From: Pseudomonadota bacterium
Lineage (GTDB): Bacteria > Pseudomonadota > Gammaproteobacteria > Acidiferrobacterales > Acidiferrobacteraceae
Direction of reading: 5' to 3'
Length of the DNA: 57,965 nucleotides
Assembly: GCA_021784755.1 (NCBI GenBank)
Contig: JAJYHM010000035.1
Span: 1 to 57,965 of the forward strand
The position numbers and the translations under genes were made by a program. This document shows, piece after piece, positions 39,682-47,759 of this stretch. Every line of letters begins with the position of its first letter. Positions within the stretch are counted from its first letter, which is position 1. Below the pieces are notes generated by a model that was not told the origin of the DNA, did not search any database, and was given only the letters and a program-made list of their open reading frames with translations.

Positions 39682-40383
39682 ATGCGTTTTCGTATCTACC
39701 GTTATCGGCCGGAGGAGGGCGGGGGGCCCGTGCTGGAGGATTTTGTCCTGGAGCCGCAGGCCTTGGAGGGGGTCGTGATGTTGCTGGACGCCCTCATGCT
39801 CCTGAAGGCGCAGGATGAGAGCTTGAGTTTCCGGCGCTCGTGCCGCGAGGGCGTGTGCGGGTCGGACGCCATGAACATCAATGGCCGCAACGGCCTTGCC
39901 TGTATCACGCCACTTAAAGGTCTCACGGAACCCATTACCCTGAGGCCCTTGCCGGGCATGCCCGTGATCCGCGATCTCGTGGTGGATCTGTCAGGGTTCT
40001 ATCGTCAGTATCGCTCGGTGCGTCCATGGCTCATAGACGAGGGTCCGGAGCCCGAGATCGAGCGGCGCCAGACGCCCGCGGAGCGTGATCGCTTGGATGG
40101 CCTCTACGAGTGTATTCTCTGCGCCTGTTGCACGACGAGCTGCCCATCGTTTTGGTGGAATCCGGATCGCTTTCTGGGACCCGCGGCGCTCTTGCAGGCC
40201 TATCGTTTCGTGACCGACAGCCGCGACCAGGCCCTCGGCGAGCGCCTGGATGATCTCGAGGACCCTTATCGTCTGTATCGTTGTCACACGATCATGAGCT
40301 GCACGGACGTGTGCCCGAAGGGGCTGGATCCGGCTCGCGCCATAGGCGGCATCAAGGCCTTGCTCGCCAAGCGCAGACTATGA
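39682..40383 (+). CDS. sdhB: Succinate dehydrogenase iron-sulfur subunit SdhB
   Basis: This 233-residue subunit passes electrons from FAD to the quinone site through three clusters. The [2Fe-2S] motif is SCREGVCGSDAMNINGRNGL plus the following Ala-Cys. The [4Fe-4S] motif is CILCACCTTSCP. The [3Fe-4S] set uses SCTDVCPKGL and CHTIMS. A TAGGAG ribosome binding site precedes the ATG 11 bases after sdhA. The stop overlaps the sdhE start (ATGA). Confidence 0.97.
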   Translation: MRFRIYRYRPEEGGGPVLEDFVLEPQALEGVVMLLDALMLLKAQDESLSFRRSCREGVCGSDAMNINGRNGLACITPLKGLTEPITLRPLPGMPVIRDLVVDLSGFYRQYRSVRPWLIDEGPEPEIERRQTPAERDRLDGLYECILCACCTTSCPSFWWNPDRFLGPAALLQAYRFVTDSRDQALGERLDDLEDPYRLYRCHTIMSCTDVCPKGLDPARAIGGIKALLAKRRL

Positions 40384-40616
40384 CCCCCGCCTCCGTACGC
40401 TGGCGTTGCAGGCGTGGGCTCCTCGAGCTCGATTTGGCGCTTGGCCGTTTTCTGGAAGACAGTTACGCGCGCCTGTCGCCGCTCGAGTGCACGCTCTTCG
40501 AGGACTTCCTTACCGAAAACGACGCCGATCTCTGGGCGTGGATGCAGGGTGAGGCTGCGCCGGCGCGCTTTGCCCCGCTGCTCGAATTCTTTAGACTCGT
40601 AACCCCCACAGGATAG
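40380..40616 (+). CDS. sdhE: FAD assembly factor SdhE
   Basis: This 78-residue helical protein promotes covalent attachment of FAD to SdhA. The conserved surface motif is CRRGLLELDLALGRF (family RRGM/LxExD). An acidic/aromatic C-terminal half follows (FEDFLTENDADLWAWM). The ATG at 40380 overlaps the sdhB stop, so the maturation factor is translationally tied to its target operon. Some gammaproteobacteria place sdhE next to ygfZ; here both flank sdhCDAB. Confidence 0.93.
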   Translation: MTPASVRWRCRRGLLELDLALGRFLEDSYARLSPLECTLFEDFLTENDADLWAWMQGEAAPARFAPLLEFFRLVTPTG

Positions 40617-40626
40617 CTGACAGGCC

Positions 40627-41904
40627 ATGATAGATCCGAAGTTTCTGCGCACCGAGCCCGAGGAGGCCGCGCGGCTGCTGGCGCGCCGCGGTTTCGTGCT
40701 CGACATCGATGCACTCAAGGCCATCGAGGCGCGCCGCAAGGTCGCCCAGAAGGAGACCGAGGACCGCCAGGCAAGCCGTAACGCCCGCGCCAAGGCCATA
40801 GGTCGCGCTAAGGCCCAGGGCGAGGATGTGGCCGCGCTCATGGCAGGGCAGGAGCAGGACGCGCAGGCATTGGCCGCCGCGCAGGCGGAACTCGCCTCCG
40901 TGCAAGGGGCGTGGGATGAGATGGCGTCGGCGCTTCCCAACATCCCCGCGGCCGATGTCCCGGATGGCCGTAGCGAAGACGAGAACGTGGAAGTGAGGCG
41001 CTGGGGAGACGTGCCGGCGTTCGCATTTGCAGTGCGTGATCACGTTGATCTGGGCGAGGGCCTAAAGGGTCTCGATCTCGCCGCGGCCGCTAAGCTTGCC
41101 GGGAGCCGCTTCGCCGTGCTGCGTGGGGGGCTCGCCCGCCTGCAACGTGCCCTGATCCAGTTCATGCTGGATCTGCATACCCGGGAGCACGGCTACACCG
41201 AGATGTATGTGCCCTACATGGCGAACCGCGAAAGCCTGTTCGGTACAGGTCAGCTGCCCAAGTTCGCCGAGGACCTTTTTCCGATTGGGGGATTGCCGTA
41301 TTTCCTGATCCCGACGGCCGAGGTGCCGGTCACCAACCTTGCGCGCGACATGGTCTTCGCCAAAGAGGCCCTGCCGTTACGCTACGTCTGTCATACGCCC
41401 TGCTTTCGCAGCGAGGCCGGTGCCGCCGGCCGCGATACCCGGGGCCTGATCCGCCAGCATCAATTTGAGAAGGTGGAGCTCGTGCAGATCGTGGCTGCCG
41501 AGGATTCAGCGCGCGTCCATGAGGAACTGACCGCGCATGCCGAGACGGTCTTGAAACGTCTCGCGCTTCCTTACCGCGTCATGGCCTTGTGCGCGGGCGA
41601 TATGGGCTTCGCCGCGGCCAAGACCTACGATCTCGAGGTCTATCTCCCGGGGAGCGGGCGCTATCGGGAGATATCGTCATGCAGCAACTTCCGGGACTTC
41701 CAGGCGCGACGCCTGAATGCCCGTGTCCGGGCCGCGGGCCAGAAGCCCGAGTTGGTCCATACCCTGAACGGCTCGGGGCTCGCTGTGGGCCGTACCCTGG
41801 TGGCGGTGCTCGAGAACTACCAGCAGGCCGACGGCAGCGTACGCATCCCCGACGCGCTTATCCCCTACATGGGTGGCGCGACCTCTCTGCAAGCCGCCCC
41901 TTGA
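40627..41904 (+). CDS. serS: Seryl-tRNA synthetase
   Basis: This 425-residue class II synthetase charges tRNA-Ser. The N-terminal coiled-coil arm spans ~30-100 ([19 protein letters not shown]). Motif 2 includes [20 protein letters not shown], and motif 3 is [32 protein letters not shown] is the serine-binding loop. It starts 10 bases after sdhE. Its substrate, a tRNA-Ser(UGA), is encoded at 51310. A weak hairpin at 41910-41942 could end the transcript. Confidence 0.97.
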   Translation: MIDPKFLRTEPEEAARLLARRGFVLDIDALKAIEARRKVAQKETEDRQASRNARAKAIGRAKAQGEDVAALMAGQEQDAQALAAAQAELASVQGAWDEMASALPNIPAADVPDGRSEDENVEVRRWGDVPAFAFAVRDHVDLGEGLKGLDLAAAAKLAGSRFAVLRGGLARLQRALIQFMLDLHTREHGYTEMYVPYMANRESLFGTGQLPKFAEDLFPIGGLPYFLIPTAEVPVTNLARDMVFAKEALPLRYVCHTPCFRSEAGAAGRDTRGLIRQHQFEKVELVQIVAAEDSARVHEELTAHAETVLKRLALPYRVMALCAGDMGFAAAKTYDLEVYLPGSGRYREISSCSNFRDFQARRLNARVRAAGQKPELVHTLNGSGLAVGRTLVAVLENYQQADGSVRIPDALIPYMGGATSLQAAP

Positions 41905-42163
41905 AGGCGGAGCCTCCCGACCACGTCCACGGAAGGGGGCTCGCTTTGGCATGGCTCCATTAAGCCGCGAATCTCCGGCACCTTTAGGACGCGACTAACA
42001 CCATGCTGGCGCATAAAGCACAAATGCCCAGATGCTGTCCCGCAAAGCCACCTGTCGAGACTATAGGGTTGGATTCGTGGATACGTGGTATCCCCGTGGC
42101 CCGTCCAGAAAGCATCCGATTTCCATGATTGATTGGCTCTTTCGAGAACGCAATGTATTGCAT
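41905..42163. other. Gene-free border of the accessory island
   Basis: After serS the base composition drops toward AT, and no frame with a ribosome binding site is seen. A possible weak terminator lies at 41910-41942 (GAGCC with GGCTC, with mismatches in the middle). Codon-like structure disappears here, marking the junction between the housekeeping block and the accessory region. Confidence 0.4.
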
Positions 42164-42181
42164 ACACAATCCGTATTGTGT
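42164..42181. promoter_or_regulatory. Operator-like palindrome upstream of fic
   Basis: ACACAAT (42164-42170) and ATTGTGT (42175-42181) form a perfect 7-bp inverted repeat with a 4-base spacer, 66 bases before the fic ATG. GAACGCAATGTATTG and GGAACGTATTG flank it on either side as related copies of a GTATTG word. Such a layout suits a dimeric repressor. No regulator gene is obvious in the neighbourhood. Confidence 0.45.
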
Positions 42182-42247
42182 GATCGACGTGAGCGGAACG
42201 TATTGCTATCATAAAGCCGTCTTTTGTGATTTTTGAGACGCAACAAT

Positions 42248-43048
42248 ATGGCTCTGTTTGATGCTCTTGGTTTCCGGTGGGACAGATCGTCAGTGCCAAC
42301 TGCCGTCCCGTCCCACTCGCTTGATCGGGTCAGCTTCCGCTTCCACAAGATGCTCCCGGAGTTCGTCTGGGACGCATCGGTACTCGAAGGCAACCCGTTT
42401 ACGTTCCCAGAGGTCAAAACCCTGCTTGATGGCGTAACCGTCGGCGGGCGGAAGATTTCCGATCAGGAGCAAGTTTTGCGTCTTGCAGAAAGCTCCAAGC
42501 GCCTACTGGCGATGGTCAAGAGCGGCCAGTTTGAGCTCTCCAAGCCGGTATTCACGGAACTGAACGGCATCGTCGCCTGCAACGAAGCTTTGGAATGGGG
42601 CGTGTTCCGTGGAGAGGGGCGAGAGACGAACTATACCCCGGATGTGGGCCTCGGTGAGCGTGGGCGCTATACCCCGCTGCCGACGTTGCTCGGTGCCCCG
42701 GAGCTGAACCGGGTTTTCAGCGAAGGCGTTTCTGTCCTGCAAGCGTGTGAGCCGTTCGAGCGGGCTACAGCCTTCTTTCTGTTCGGTGCCTTGCAGCAGT
42801 TCTTCTTCGACGGCAACAAGCGCACGTCACGCTTCATGATGAACGGCATCCTCATGTCGCACGGCATCGACGCCATCAGCGTCCCCGCCGCCAAGGCGCA
42901 GGAGTTCAACGAAAAGATGGTTCGCTTCTATCTCTCAAAGGACGCTACGGAGATGATGGCCTTCCTCGCGGGGTGTCACCCGGATGCGGAGGCCATTCTT
43001 CCGCCGCCTGTGGAAGATCCAAACCACGACAGCGAAATGGAGCAGTAA
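42248..43048 (+). CDS. Fic-domain protein with His-to-Gln change in the Fic motif
   Basis: This 266-residue Fic-family protein belongs to enzymes that usually transfer AMP or other nucleotide parts to a target hydroxyl. The region ASVLEGN (43-49) resembles the inhibitory-helix motif that places a Glu (E47) over the active site, with the helix N-terminal to the domain. The motif HxFxDGNKR reads QFFFDGNKR (184-192): Asp188, Gly189, Asn190, Lys191 and Arg192 are kept, but the catalytic His is Gln184 (CAG at 42797-42799). The start ATG 42248 is chosen over an in-frame TTG at 42233. A palindrome lies upstream and a small gene starts 2 bases after the stop. It may be inactive or do different chemistry. 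Confidence 0.9.
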   Translation: MALFDALGFRWDRSSVPTAVPSHSLDRVSFRFHKMLPEFVWDASVLEGNPFTFPEVKTLLDGVTVGGRKISDQEQVLRLAESSKRLLAMVKSGQFELSKPVFTELNGIVACNEALEWGVFRGEGRETNYTPDVGLGERGRYTPLPTLLGAPELNRVFSEGVSVLQACEPFERATAFFLFGALQQFFFDGNKRTSRFMMNGILMSHGIDAISVPAAKAQEFNEKMVRFYLSKDATEMMAFLAGCHPDAEAILPPPVEDPNHDSEMEQ

Positions 43049-43050
43049 TC

Positions 43051-43299
43051 ATGCAATGGGTCAAGATGACCGACAGGACGCCAAACCCGGATGAGCATGG
43101 ACGGGACCTGCCATGGCACGACCTTCTTTATACCCGTCAGAAACTTCTCCCGACAGGCGGGCTTCCTATGAGTCTTGAAAGTGCCGGTGGCCAAGATGAG
43201 CTGACACACGCGTTTTATCCGTTGTTCCTGGCGCTATTGTACCATAACGGCTTTTATATAGTGATAGATCAGAGTTGCCATAACGCAGCGCGCACATAA
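43051..43299 (+). CDS. Small hypothetical protein behind fic
   Basis: This 82-residue frame starts at ATG 43051, just after the fic TAA (43046-43048). The start MQWVKMTDRTPNPDEHGRDL recalls the short W...DR.P proteins of phage and island origin, but the match is too weak to name. The C-terminal part (FYPLFLALLYHNGFYIVI) is aromatic and hydrophobic. I do not recognise it. By position it could be a partner or antidote of the Fic protein, translated by coupling. No Shine-Dalgarno sequence of its own is evident. The end may be eroded, as the sequence after it becomes AT-rich. Confidence 0.4.
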   Translation: MQWVKMTDRTPNPDEHGRDLPWHDLLYTRQKLLPTGGLPMSLESAGGQDELTHAFYPLFLALLYHNGFYIVIDQSCHNAART

Positions 43300-43354
43300 C
43301 CTCCGAGCGGACAGCGCTACATCTCAGCATATTACCTTTTGGACACTTCCAAAC

Positions 43355-43612
43355 TTACGCGACATCAGTGAAAACGTTGTTTGAATACGAAGTTAGTTCG
43401 CTCAATTTTTCGAAATAACGTCGATGAGTGTGTCTCAAGTTATCTTTTGTCAATGCCTCTAGCAAGACGATCTCTCTTGCAGACCCACACCCCAGATTTT
43501 TAATCTCCATCACAAGGCGCTCTGCCTCAGCTGTCTTACGTTCCTCATCGCGAAACTCTTTAATAGACTCCAACACACTTGTTTGCCGATTATATTGTAC
43601 AAGGAAGATCAT
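43355..43612 (-). CDS. Small protein downstream of the RelA/SpoT-like gene
   Basis: This 85-residue protein is encoded 17 bases after the stop of the synthetase-like gene on the same strand. It begins MIFLVQYNRQ, has a charged helical middle (EERKTAEAERLVMEI) and ends with a block KDNLRHTHRRYFEKLSEL. From memory, small proteins with an Ile/Val-Val-Leu-Leu-Glu-Ala...THxRYF pattern recur beside RelA/SpoT-domain genes in islands, but I cannot verify this here. A neutralising partner is one idea; a simple accessory subunit is another. Its reading frame is intact, unlike that of the upstream gene. Confidence 0.6.
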   Translation of the reverse strand: MIFLVQYNRQTSVLESIKEFRDEERKTAEAERLVMEIKNLGCGSAREIVLLEALTKDNLRHTHRRYFEKLSELTSYSNNVFTDVA

Positions 43613-43629
43613 AATGACTCATTCTCACA

Positions 43630-44295
43630 TTAAACAAATTTAGTTAGGATTTGTTGAATGTCATTCTTAAGTGCTTCCAGTGCTCCTTTTACATCTTCTG
43701 TACGGGCTGTCATAGCGCGAGATTCTAGAGTTTCAAACCGCTTCACTATATTTCCCATATGATCCAAATATTGGCGAGCCATATGCGGTCCGCCCCCATA
43801 CTTCACGTCAACACCTAACTGGTCAGCAAGCTTCTCCGATATCTCAGCCCATAAGTGCTGAAGCCTAGTACGAACTTGAACCTCAATCGGAAGAATGTTT
43901 GGCCGAGCAATTACATGAACCGCACGATAGCCGTGACTTGGGCGCTGCCTACGATCAATAATAGTGGCCGGAAATATGCCGGCTATCGCGCTAACAATTG
44001 CGTTCTGTGTAGCAATATCCACTACGGTGGTTCGGCAACCGGCAATGTCCTACATTTGGGAAAGACGAATCGATCCGCGCTTATGCTTCTCAACGATGGC
44101 AGTGGTCGACTTGGCCGGTCGGCCACTCAGCTCAAGGCCTATACGAGCGCGCAGCGCCTCGACTACGCGATCATAATCTTCGCGAAATGACTTCCGATAC
44201 TCGTCAAGCAGCCGAAGATCCGAGTCTGTAACTCCTACTCGAAGGCGGCCTCCGAGCTCATCAACTCTTGAACGAGAGAAAGTATCGGACTTCAT
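43630..44295 (-). pseudogene. RelA/SpoT-domain nucleotide synthetase with in-frame amber stop
   Basis: Two frames in the same register (44295-44053 and 44049-43630) are separated only by TAG at 44050-44052. Together they encode one ~220-residue RelA/SpoT-type (p)ppGpp synthetase domain. RPAKSTTAIVEKHKRGSIRL is followed by Ser-Gln-Met, the stop, and then DIAGCRTTVVD. HGYRAVHVI and IEVQVRTRLQHLWAEI follow, matching the catalytic blocks. The family usually reads QM-Gln-DIAG, so one C-to-T change from CAG would explain the stop. The start ATG 44295 has GAGAGG upstream. Small proteins of this class are alarmone synthetases or toxic variants (toxSAS). It may be dead or made by readthrough. Confidence 0.85.
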
Positions 44296-44387
44296 CCAAC
44301 CTCTCCAACCCCGCCAATTACCAGCATCCAGATCCACTCGGCTTGGCGAATTATCGCATAAACTCCCTGCGGGGCGCCAACCGCATA

Positions 44388-44396
44388 GTCAGATAA
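44388..44396. repeat. Left copy of 9-bp target-site duplication
   Basis: GTCAGATAA at 44388-44396 touches the left inverted repeat and is identical to 44574-44582. Confidence 0.85.
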
Positions 44397-44573
44397 CAGC
44401 AATTCTCAATGTGAAGCGTAGAAGCCCGGCCGATATGGCGGAAGAGCCCGGAACACCCGGTGACGGCGTCAGGACGAGGGTATTTGAGGACGCCTAGCCG
44501 GGCGTTAGGTGCTTATCGGCGCGCGCCCATGCCATCGAGTACTTACGGGCCGTTGTCACATTGAGAATTGCTG
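44397..44573. mobile_element. 177-bp MITE-like insertion with perfect inverted ends
   Basis: CAGCAATTCTCAATGTGA (44397-44414) is the exact reverse complement of 44556-44573. GTCAGATAA flanks the pair directly on both sides (44388-44396 and 44574-44582). Perfect ends plus a perfect direct repeat show that this is a complete, fairly recent insertion. The 141-base inside has no gene. It contains inner inverted words (GCCCGGC/GCCGGGC and GCCGATA/TATCGGC) that would let the transcript or single strand fold. With no transposase it must have been moved in trans. The 9-bp duplication size fits several IS families; I do not assign one. Confidence 0.85.
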
Positions 44574-44582
44574 GTCAGATAA
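44574..44582. repeat. Right copy of 9-bp target-site duplication
   Basis: GTCAGATAA at 44574-44582 follows the right inverted repeat immediately. Removing the element and one copy gives a plain pre-insertion sequence between the synthetase-like gene and the phage-like gene. Confidence 0.85.
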
Positions 44583-44587
44583 GGGGC

Positions 44588-45242
44588 TTAAGAAAAAAAT
44601 ACGTCGACGGACCATATTCCACCTACCGACCTAGCGACGCAGTATAGCTGCATCGTGGCCAACGCCGCTTCCGCGACCTCGGGCTGCGGGGGCATCGAGA
44701 TGTTCTCCAAGGCCCGGGGGACCGACGAATCGAACTGTTCGCCGGCCAGGGCGCGGCATGTCACGATCTCAAAGGCCCGCTCAAACGGGGGACGGCTTTT
44801 GGACTCCGGGAGCGTGCGGAGCTCATAGAGGCCCGCCGCCTGCGCGGCCGCATAGACCGCGGGGTGGCTCCATCGGTGGTCTCGATCCGCCATCGCGGCT
44901 TCGCGGTAGGCGGCGTCCCGGGATGGCAGTCCCAGGTCCTCGGCAGCGAGTATGCACGGCGCCCGGAACTCGGGGAACGTTGGCGGCCATGCCTCTCCAC
45001 CCACCACCCACCGCGACAGCCCGAGCGCAATTTGGTCCCCGCTTAGGCCACGTAAGCCTTTCGCCCACGTGCCGTCATCCGTTTCGCCGAAACTGGACGT
45101 CCAGCGGTGGCCGTAAATCCGCGTCATGCGGATCCACAGCCGCGCCATCGCGCGCTCGCTCTGCGGTTCGGCGCTCCCCGCTCGGCAGAGGCCCGGGCGA
45201 CTCGCGTCGGGGCTGAGTTATCCATTTGGTTACGTGTTGCAT
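44588..45242 (-). pseudogene. Phage replication-protein-P-like gene, 5' frameshift
   Basis: The main frame (45148-44588, 186 codons) reads ARLWIRMTRIYGHRWTSSFG, WAKGLRGLSGDQIALGLSRW and GGEAWPPTFPEFRAPC. This is the lambda-P-type replication-initiator-loader domain common in prophages. The best start, however, is ATG 45242, with GGAGG 5 bases upstream, in a different frame (MQHVTKWITQPRRESPG...). That frame runs to 45075 by itself (55 codons). A one-base slip near a G run (45175-45190) would join the two into one P-like protein. Either the gene is frameshifted or a small protein overlaps a gene starting at ATG 45148. Confidence 0.6.
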
Positions 45243-45889
45243 GGTGTCCTCCTGCGTTTTTCAGGGCAAACAGCGCAGTCCAGCCTTCTCGATCGACTGC
45301 TCGACGATGACCGCCTGAGAGTTGTCCCCGGTGGCAGAGCCGTGGCGGGAGCCAGGGATGGCGCGTCCGACCAGGGTTTGAACCGCCGACTCGGTGCCAC
45401 CTGGGTTCCCGCGCTACGACGCCCCAAATGCGAAGGCTAACGCATCCCCAATGTCGGCGAGCCGGGGGGGCGACGACGTAACGAAATCCACGATGGCAAG
45501 TCCTCGATATTGCAGTATTCCCAGAGATGTTATTCCCGCGCGCCGCGTCCCGCCGATCAGTGGGCGCTCCTCGGGATTGGTGCCCCGCTCGTGGCATCCC
45601 GCGGCCCAGAGAGGCCATGGGACGGCGTGGGAAAGAGGCGTCGGGTGGGAGGGGCAGCCATTAGATCTCCTTGCTCGGTGTGATACGCGCCACGCTCTGC
45701 GCTGTACCCGATTTGTAACCCCCGCACCCTTAATGTCAGCGCCGAGACCCGGGGATGGTCCGCTTGGCGGCGATTCTCCGGTGGGCCGTAGGGCGTAGTG
45801 AATGAGACACGCCGCGGCTGGGAGGCATCGGATCATGGTCCGGTGGTGAAGCGCAAGCGGGTGTAAGGCGCATGACAGAAGGGGGATCT
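45243..45889. other. Decayed phage-like stretch without a supportable gene
   Basis: Several short frames exist on both strands, but none has domain-like sequence plus a ribosome binding site, apart from a 36-codon minus-strand frame behind AAGGAGATCTA near 45660. A minus-strand open stretch ending in VEQSIEKAGLRCLP just before 45260 could be the tail of another eroded phage gene. The region between 45600 and 45870 probably also holds the promoter of the adhesin gene. Confidence 0.35.
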
Positions 45890-47599
45890 ATGAAGACGAG
45901 CAGTAAGAGGGGGTGGCGGGTCGTCGTTGTTGCGGTGTGGGCTGCTGTGGGTGCGGCACCGGCGTGGGCGGCGACAGGAGGGAGTGCGGTACCGGGTGCG
46001 ACCAACGGGGTCTGTCAACAGGACGCGACCAATAACATCGCGTGCGGCAATGGTGCCACGGCGACTAACGCTACAGGGTACGGTGTCGCGATCGGTCCAT
46101 ATAGTTCCGCTGGCTATCAGGCCGTCGCGTCGGGCTACGATGCCCGAGCTTCTGGCAATTATTCGATCGCGAGCGGCGCGGGCGCCAGCGCGAGTGCCGC
46201 CGGGGGTACCGCAGTGGGGGTCTCAAGCCAAGTGACGGGCAACGCGGGCACGGCGATCGGTAACAGCGCGGCAGTCAGTGGCAGCGATGGTGTGGCGGTC
46301 GGGACGTCGAGCGCGGCAAGCGGACTCGATGCTTCGGCCGTAGGCTACGAGAGCAGCGCAAGCGGCCTGTATGCCGCCGCCTTTGGAGTCGCCAGCGTCG
46401 CCTCCGGCAACGATAGTCTTGCGGCCGGCAACGGCAGTACGGCAAGTGGTCTCGCCAGCATCGCCCTCGGGAACCAAAGCATAGCGAATGCGCAACAGAC
46501 TTCGGCCGTAGGCTACAACAGTACCGCAAGCGGCCTGTACGCCTCAACCTTTGGGGCCTACAGCATCGCCTCCGGCAACGATAGTACGGCGGCCGGTGAT
46601 TACAGCTCTGCGAGCGGTCTTGCCAGTAGCGCCGTCGGGAACCACAGCTTGGCGACCGGGGACTTCAGTACCGCGATGGGTAGTGTGAGCACCGCAAGCG
46701 GGGCGGCCAGCACCGCCATCGGAAACTACAGCACCGCAAGCGGTACGGAGAGTACGGCGACCGGCGATTTGGCCACGGCGAGCGGGAACTACGCCACCGC
46801 CACAGGCGAGGGCACGAATGCCGCCGGAGTCGGTGATGTGGCTGTAGGCGACACGGCGACCACCAAGGTCGCAAGCGGCGCGCAGACCAACAATAACATC
46901 GCCATAGGCAGTGCCGCCGCCAAGACCGGAGGCGGGACGACGGGTCCCGGCACCACCGCCAACGGCGGCAGCGCGATCGCGATCGGCACCGCGGCCCAGG
47001 CGACTGGGCTTGGGACCATCGCCGAGGGGCAGGGAGCAGTAGCCCAATACGCGGGTTCGGTCGCCATCGGGGCGGGTGCGCAGGCCAACGCCGACCCGAC
47101 CACGGCCTTGGGCAGTAATGCGGTTGCCAACGGCAGTAACTCCACGGCGCTTGGTGCCAACACCACGGCCAACGGGACAAACTCAGTGGCCCTGGGTCAG
47201 GGGTCGGTAGCCAATCGCGACAACTCCGTGAGCGTCGGTAATGCCGCGACCGGTCTTGATCGGCAGATCACGAATGTCGCGCCGGGTACGGCCCCGAACG
47301 ACGCTGTGAATCTTGGCCAGATGCAGGGTGCGATCGAGACGGTCACCGGCACCGCGCGGCGCTTCGCCGACAATGTCGGGGCGGTGAGTGGCGCAGCGGC
47401 GGCGGCCGAGGCCGAGGCGGCGGCGGGACAGCGCCCCAACGCCCTGGCCTTGGGCACGTCGGTCTATAACGGCCAGGGGGCGCTGGCCATCAGCTATCAG
47501 CATCGTTTCGGCCAACACTGGGCCGGGGCGCTCACCGTGTCGAGTAATGGTGGCCGCTCGGACACCGGGGTGAGCGGTGCGGCGAGTTTCAGCTGGTAG
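45890..47599 (+). CDS. Trimeric autotransporter adhesin (YadA-like head, short)
   Basis: This 569-residue exported adhesin has a signal peptide (RVVVVAVWAAVGAAPAWA) followed by about 350 residues of YadA-head repeats, roughly 14 residues each, of the form AxGxxSxASGxxSTAxG. A neck-like part (NRDNSVSVGNAATGLDRQI, TNVAPGTAPNDAVNLGQM) and the YadA anchor of ~75 residues follow, with FGQHWAGALTVSSN and a terminal SFSW. Three copies are needed to make one 12-strand pore. The coiled-coil stalk is very short. The start ATG 45890 has AGGGGG upstream; ATG 45872 is in frame but would blunt the signal peptide. Mineral or biofilm attachment is a plausible role, by inference only. Confidence 0.93.
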   Translation: MKTSSKRGWRVVVVAVWAAVGAAPAWAATGGSAVPGATNGVCQQDATNNIACGNGATATNATGYGVAIGPYSSAGYQAVASGYDARASGNYSIASGAGASASAAGGTAVGVSSQVTGNAGTAIGNSAAVSGSDGVAVGTSSAASGLDASAVGYESSASGLYAAAFGVASVASGNDSLAAGNGSTASGLASIALGNQSIANAQQTSAVGYNSTASGLYASTFGAYSIASGNDSTAAGDYSSASGLASSAVGNHSLATGDFSTAMGSVSTASGAASTAIGNYSTASGTESTATGDLATASGNYATATGEGTNAAGVGDVAVGDTATTKVASGAQTNNNIAIGSAAAKTGGGTTGPGTTANGGSAIAIGTAAQATGLGTIAEGQGAVAQYAGSVAIGAGAQANADPTTALGSNAVANGSNSTALGANTTANGTNSVALGQGSVANRDNSVSVGNAATGLDRQITNVAPGTAPNDAVNLGQMQGAIETVTGTARRFADNVGAVSGAAAAAEAEAAAGQRPNALALGTSVYNGQGALAISYQHRFGQHWAGALTVSSNGGRSDTGVSGAASFSW

Positions 47600-47618
47600 G
47601 GGGAGTGCAGGCCATTGC

Positions 47619-47656
47619 GCCCGGTGGTCCGAGACCGGATCATCGGGCGGTTTTTT
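47619..47656 (+). terminator. Intrinsic terminator of the adhesin gene
   Basis: GCCCG (47619-47623) pairs with CGGGC (47644-47648), with TG/CA pairing and further pairing inside, and is followed by GGTTTTTT (47649-47656). It lies 20 bases after the adhesin stop and before the convergent regulator gene ends at 47760. Confidence 0.65.
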
Positions 47657-47759
47657 GGGCTTGACCGCGCCCCGTTTCCGTTGGTCAGCGTGGATGCTGT
47701 CGGAGAGCCCGGCCCTTGGCCTGCCGCTTTCCACGGTGCGCGCCGGACCCCGATTGGGC

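Noticed and set aside
45360-45420. tRNA-like string with a GGTTCAAACC core on the minus strand
   Set aside because: The T-stem and acceptor arms do not pair and no anticodon arm is found.
46000-47100. Repeats in the adhesin region as a possible CRISPR or tandem-repeat array
   Set aside because: The repeats are degenerate 14-residue protein repeats in one long frame, not identical DNA repeats with spacers; no CRISPR array is seen anywhere in the window.
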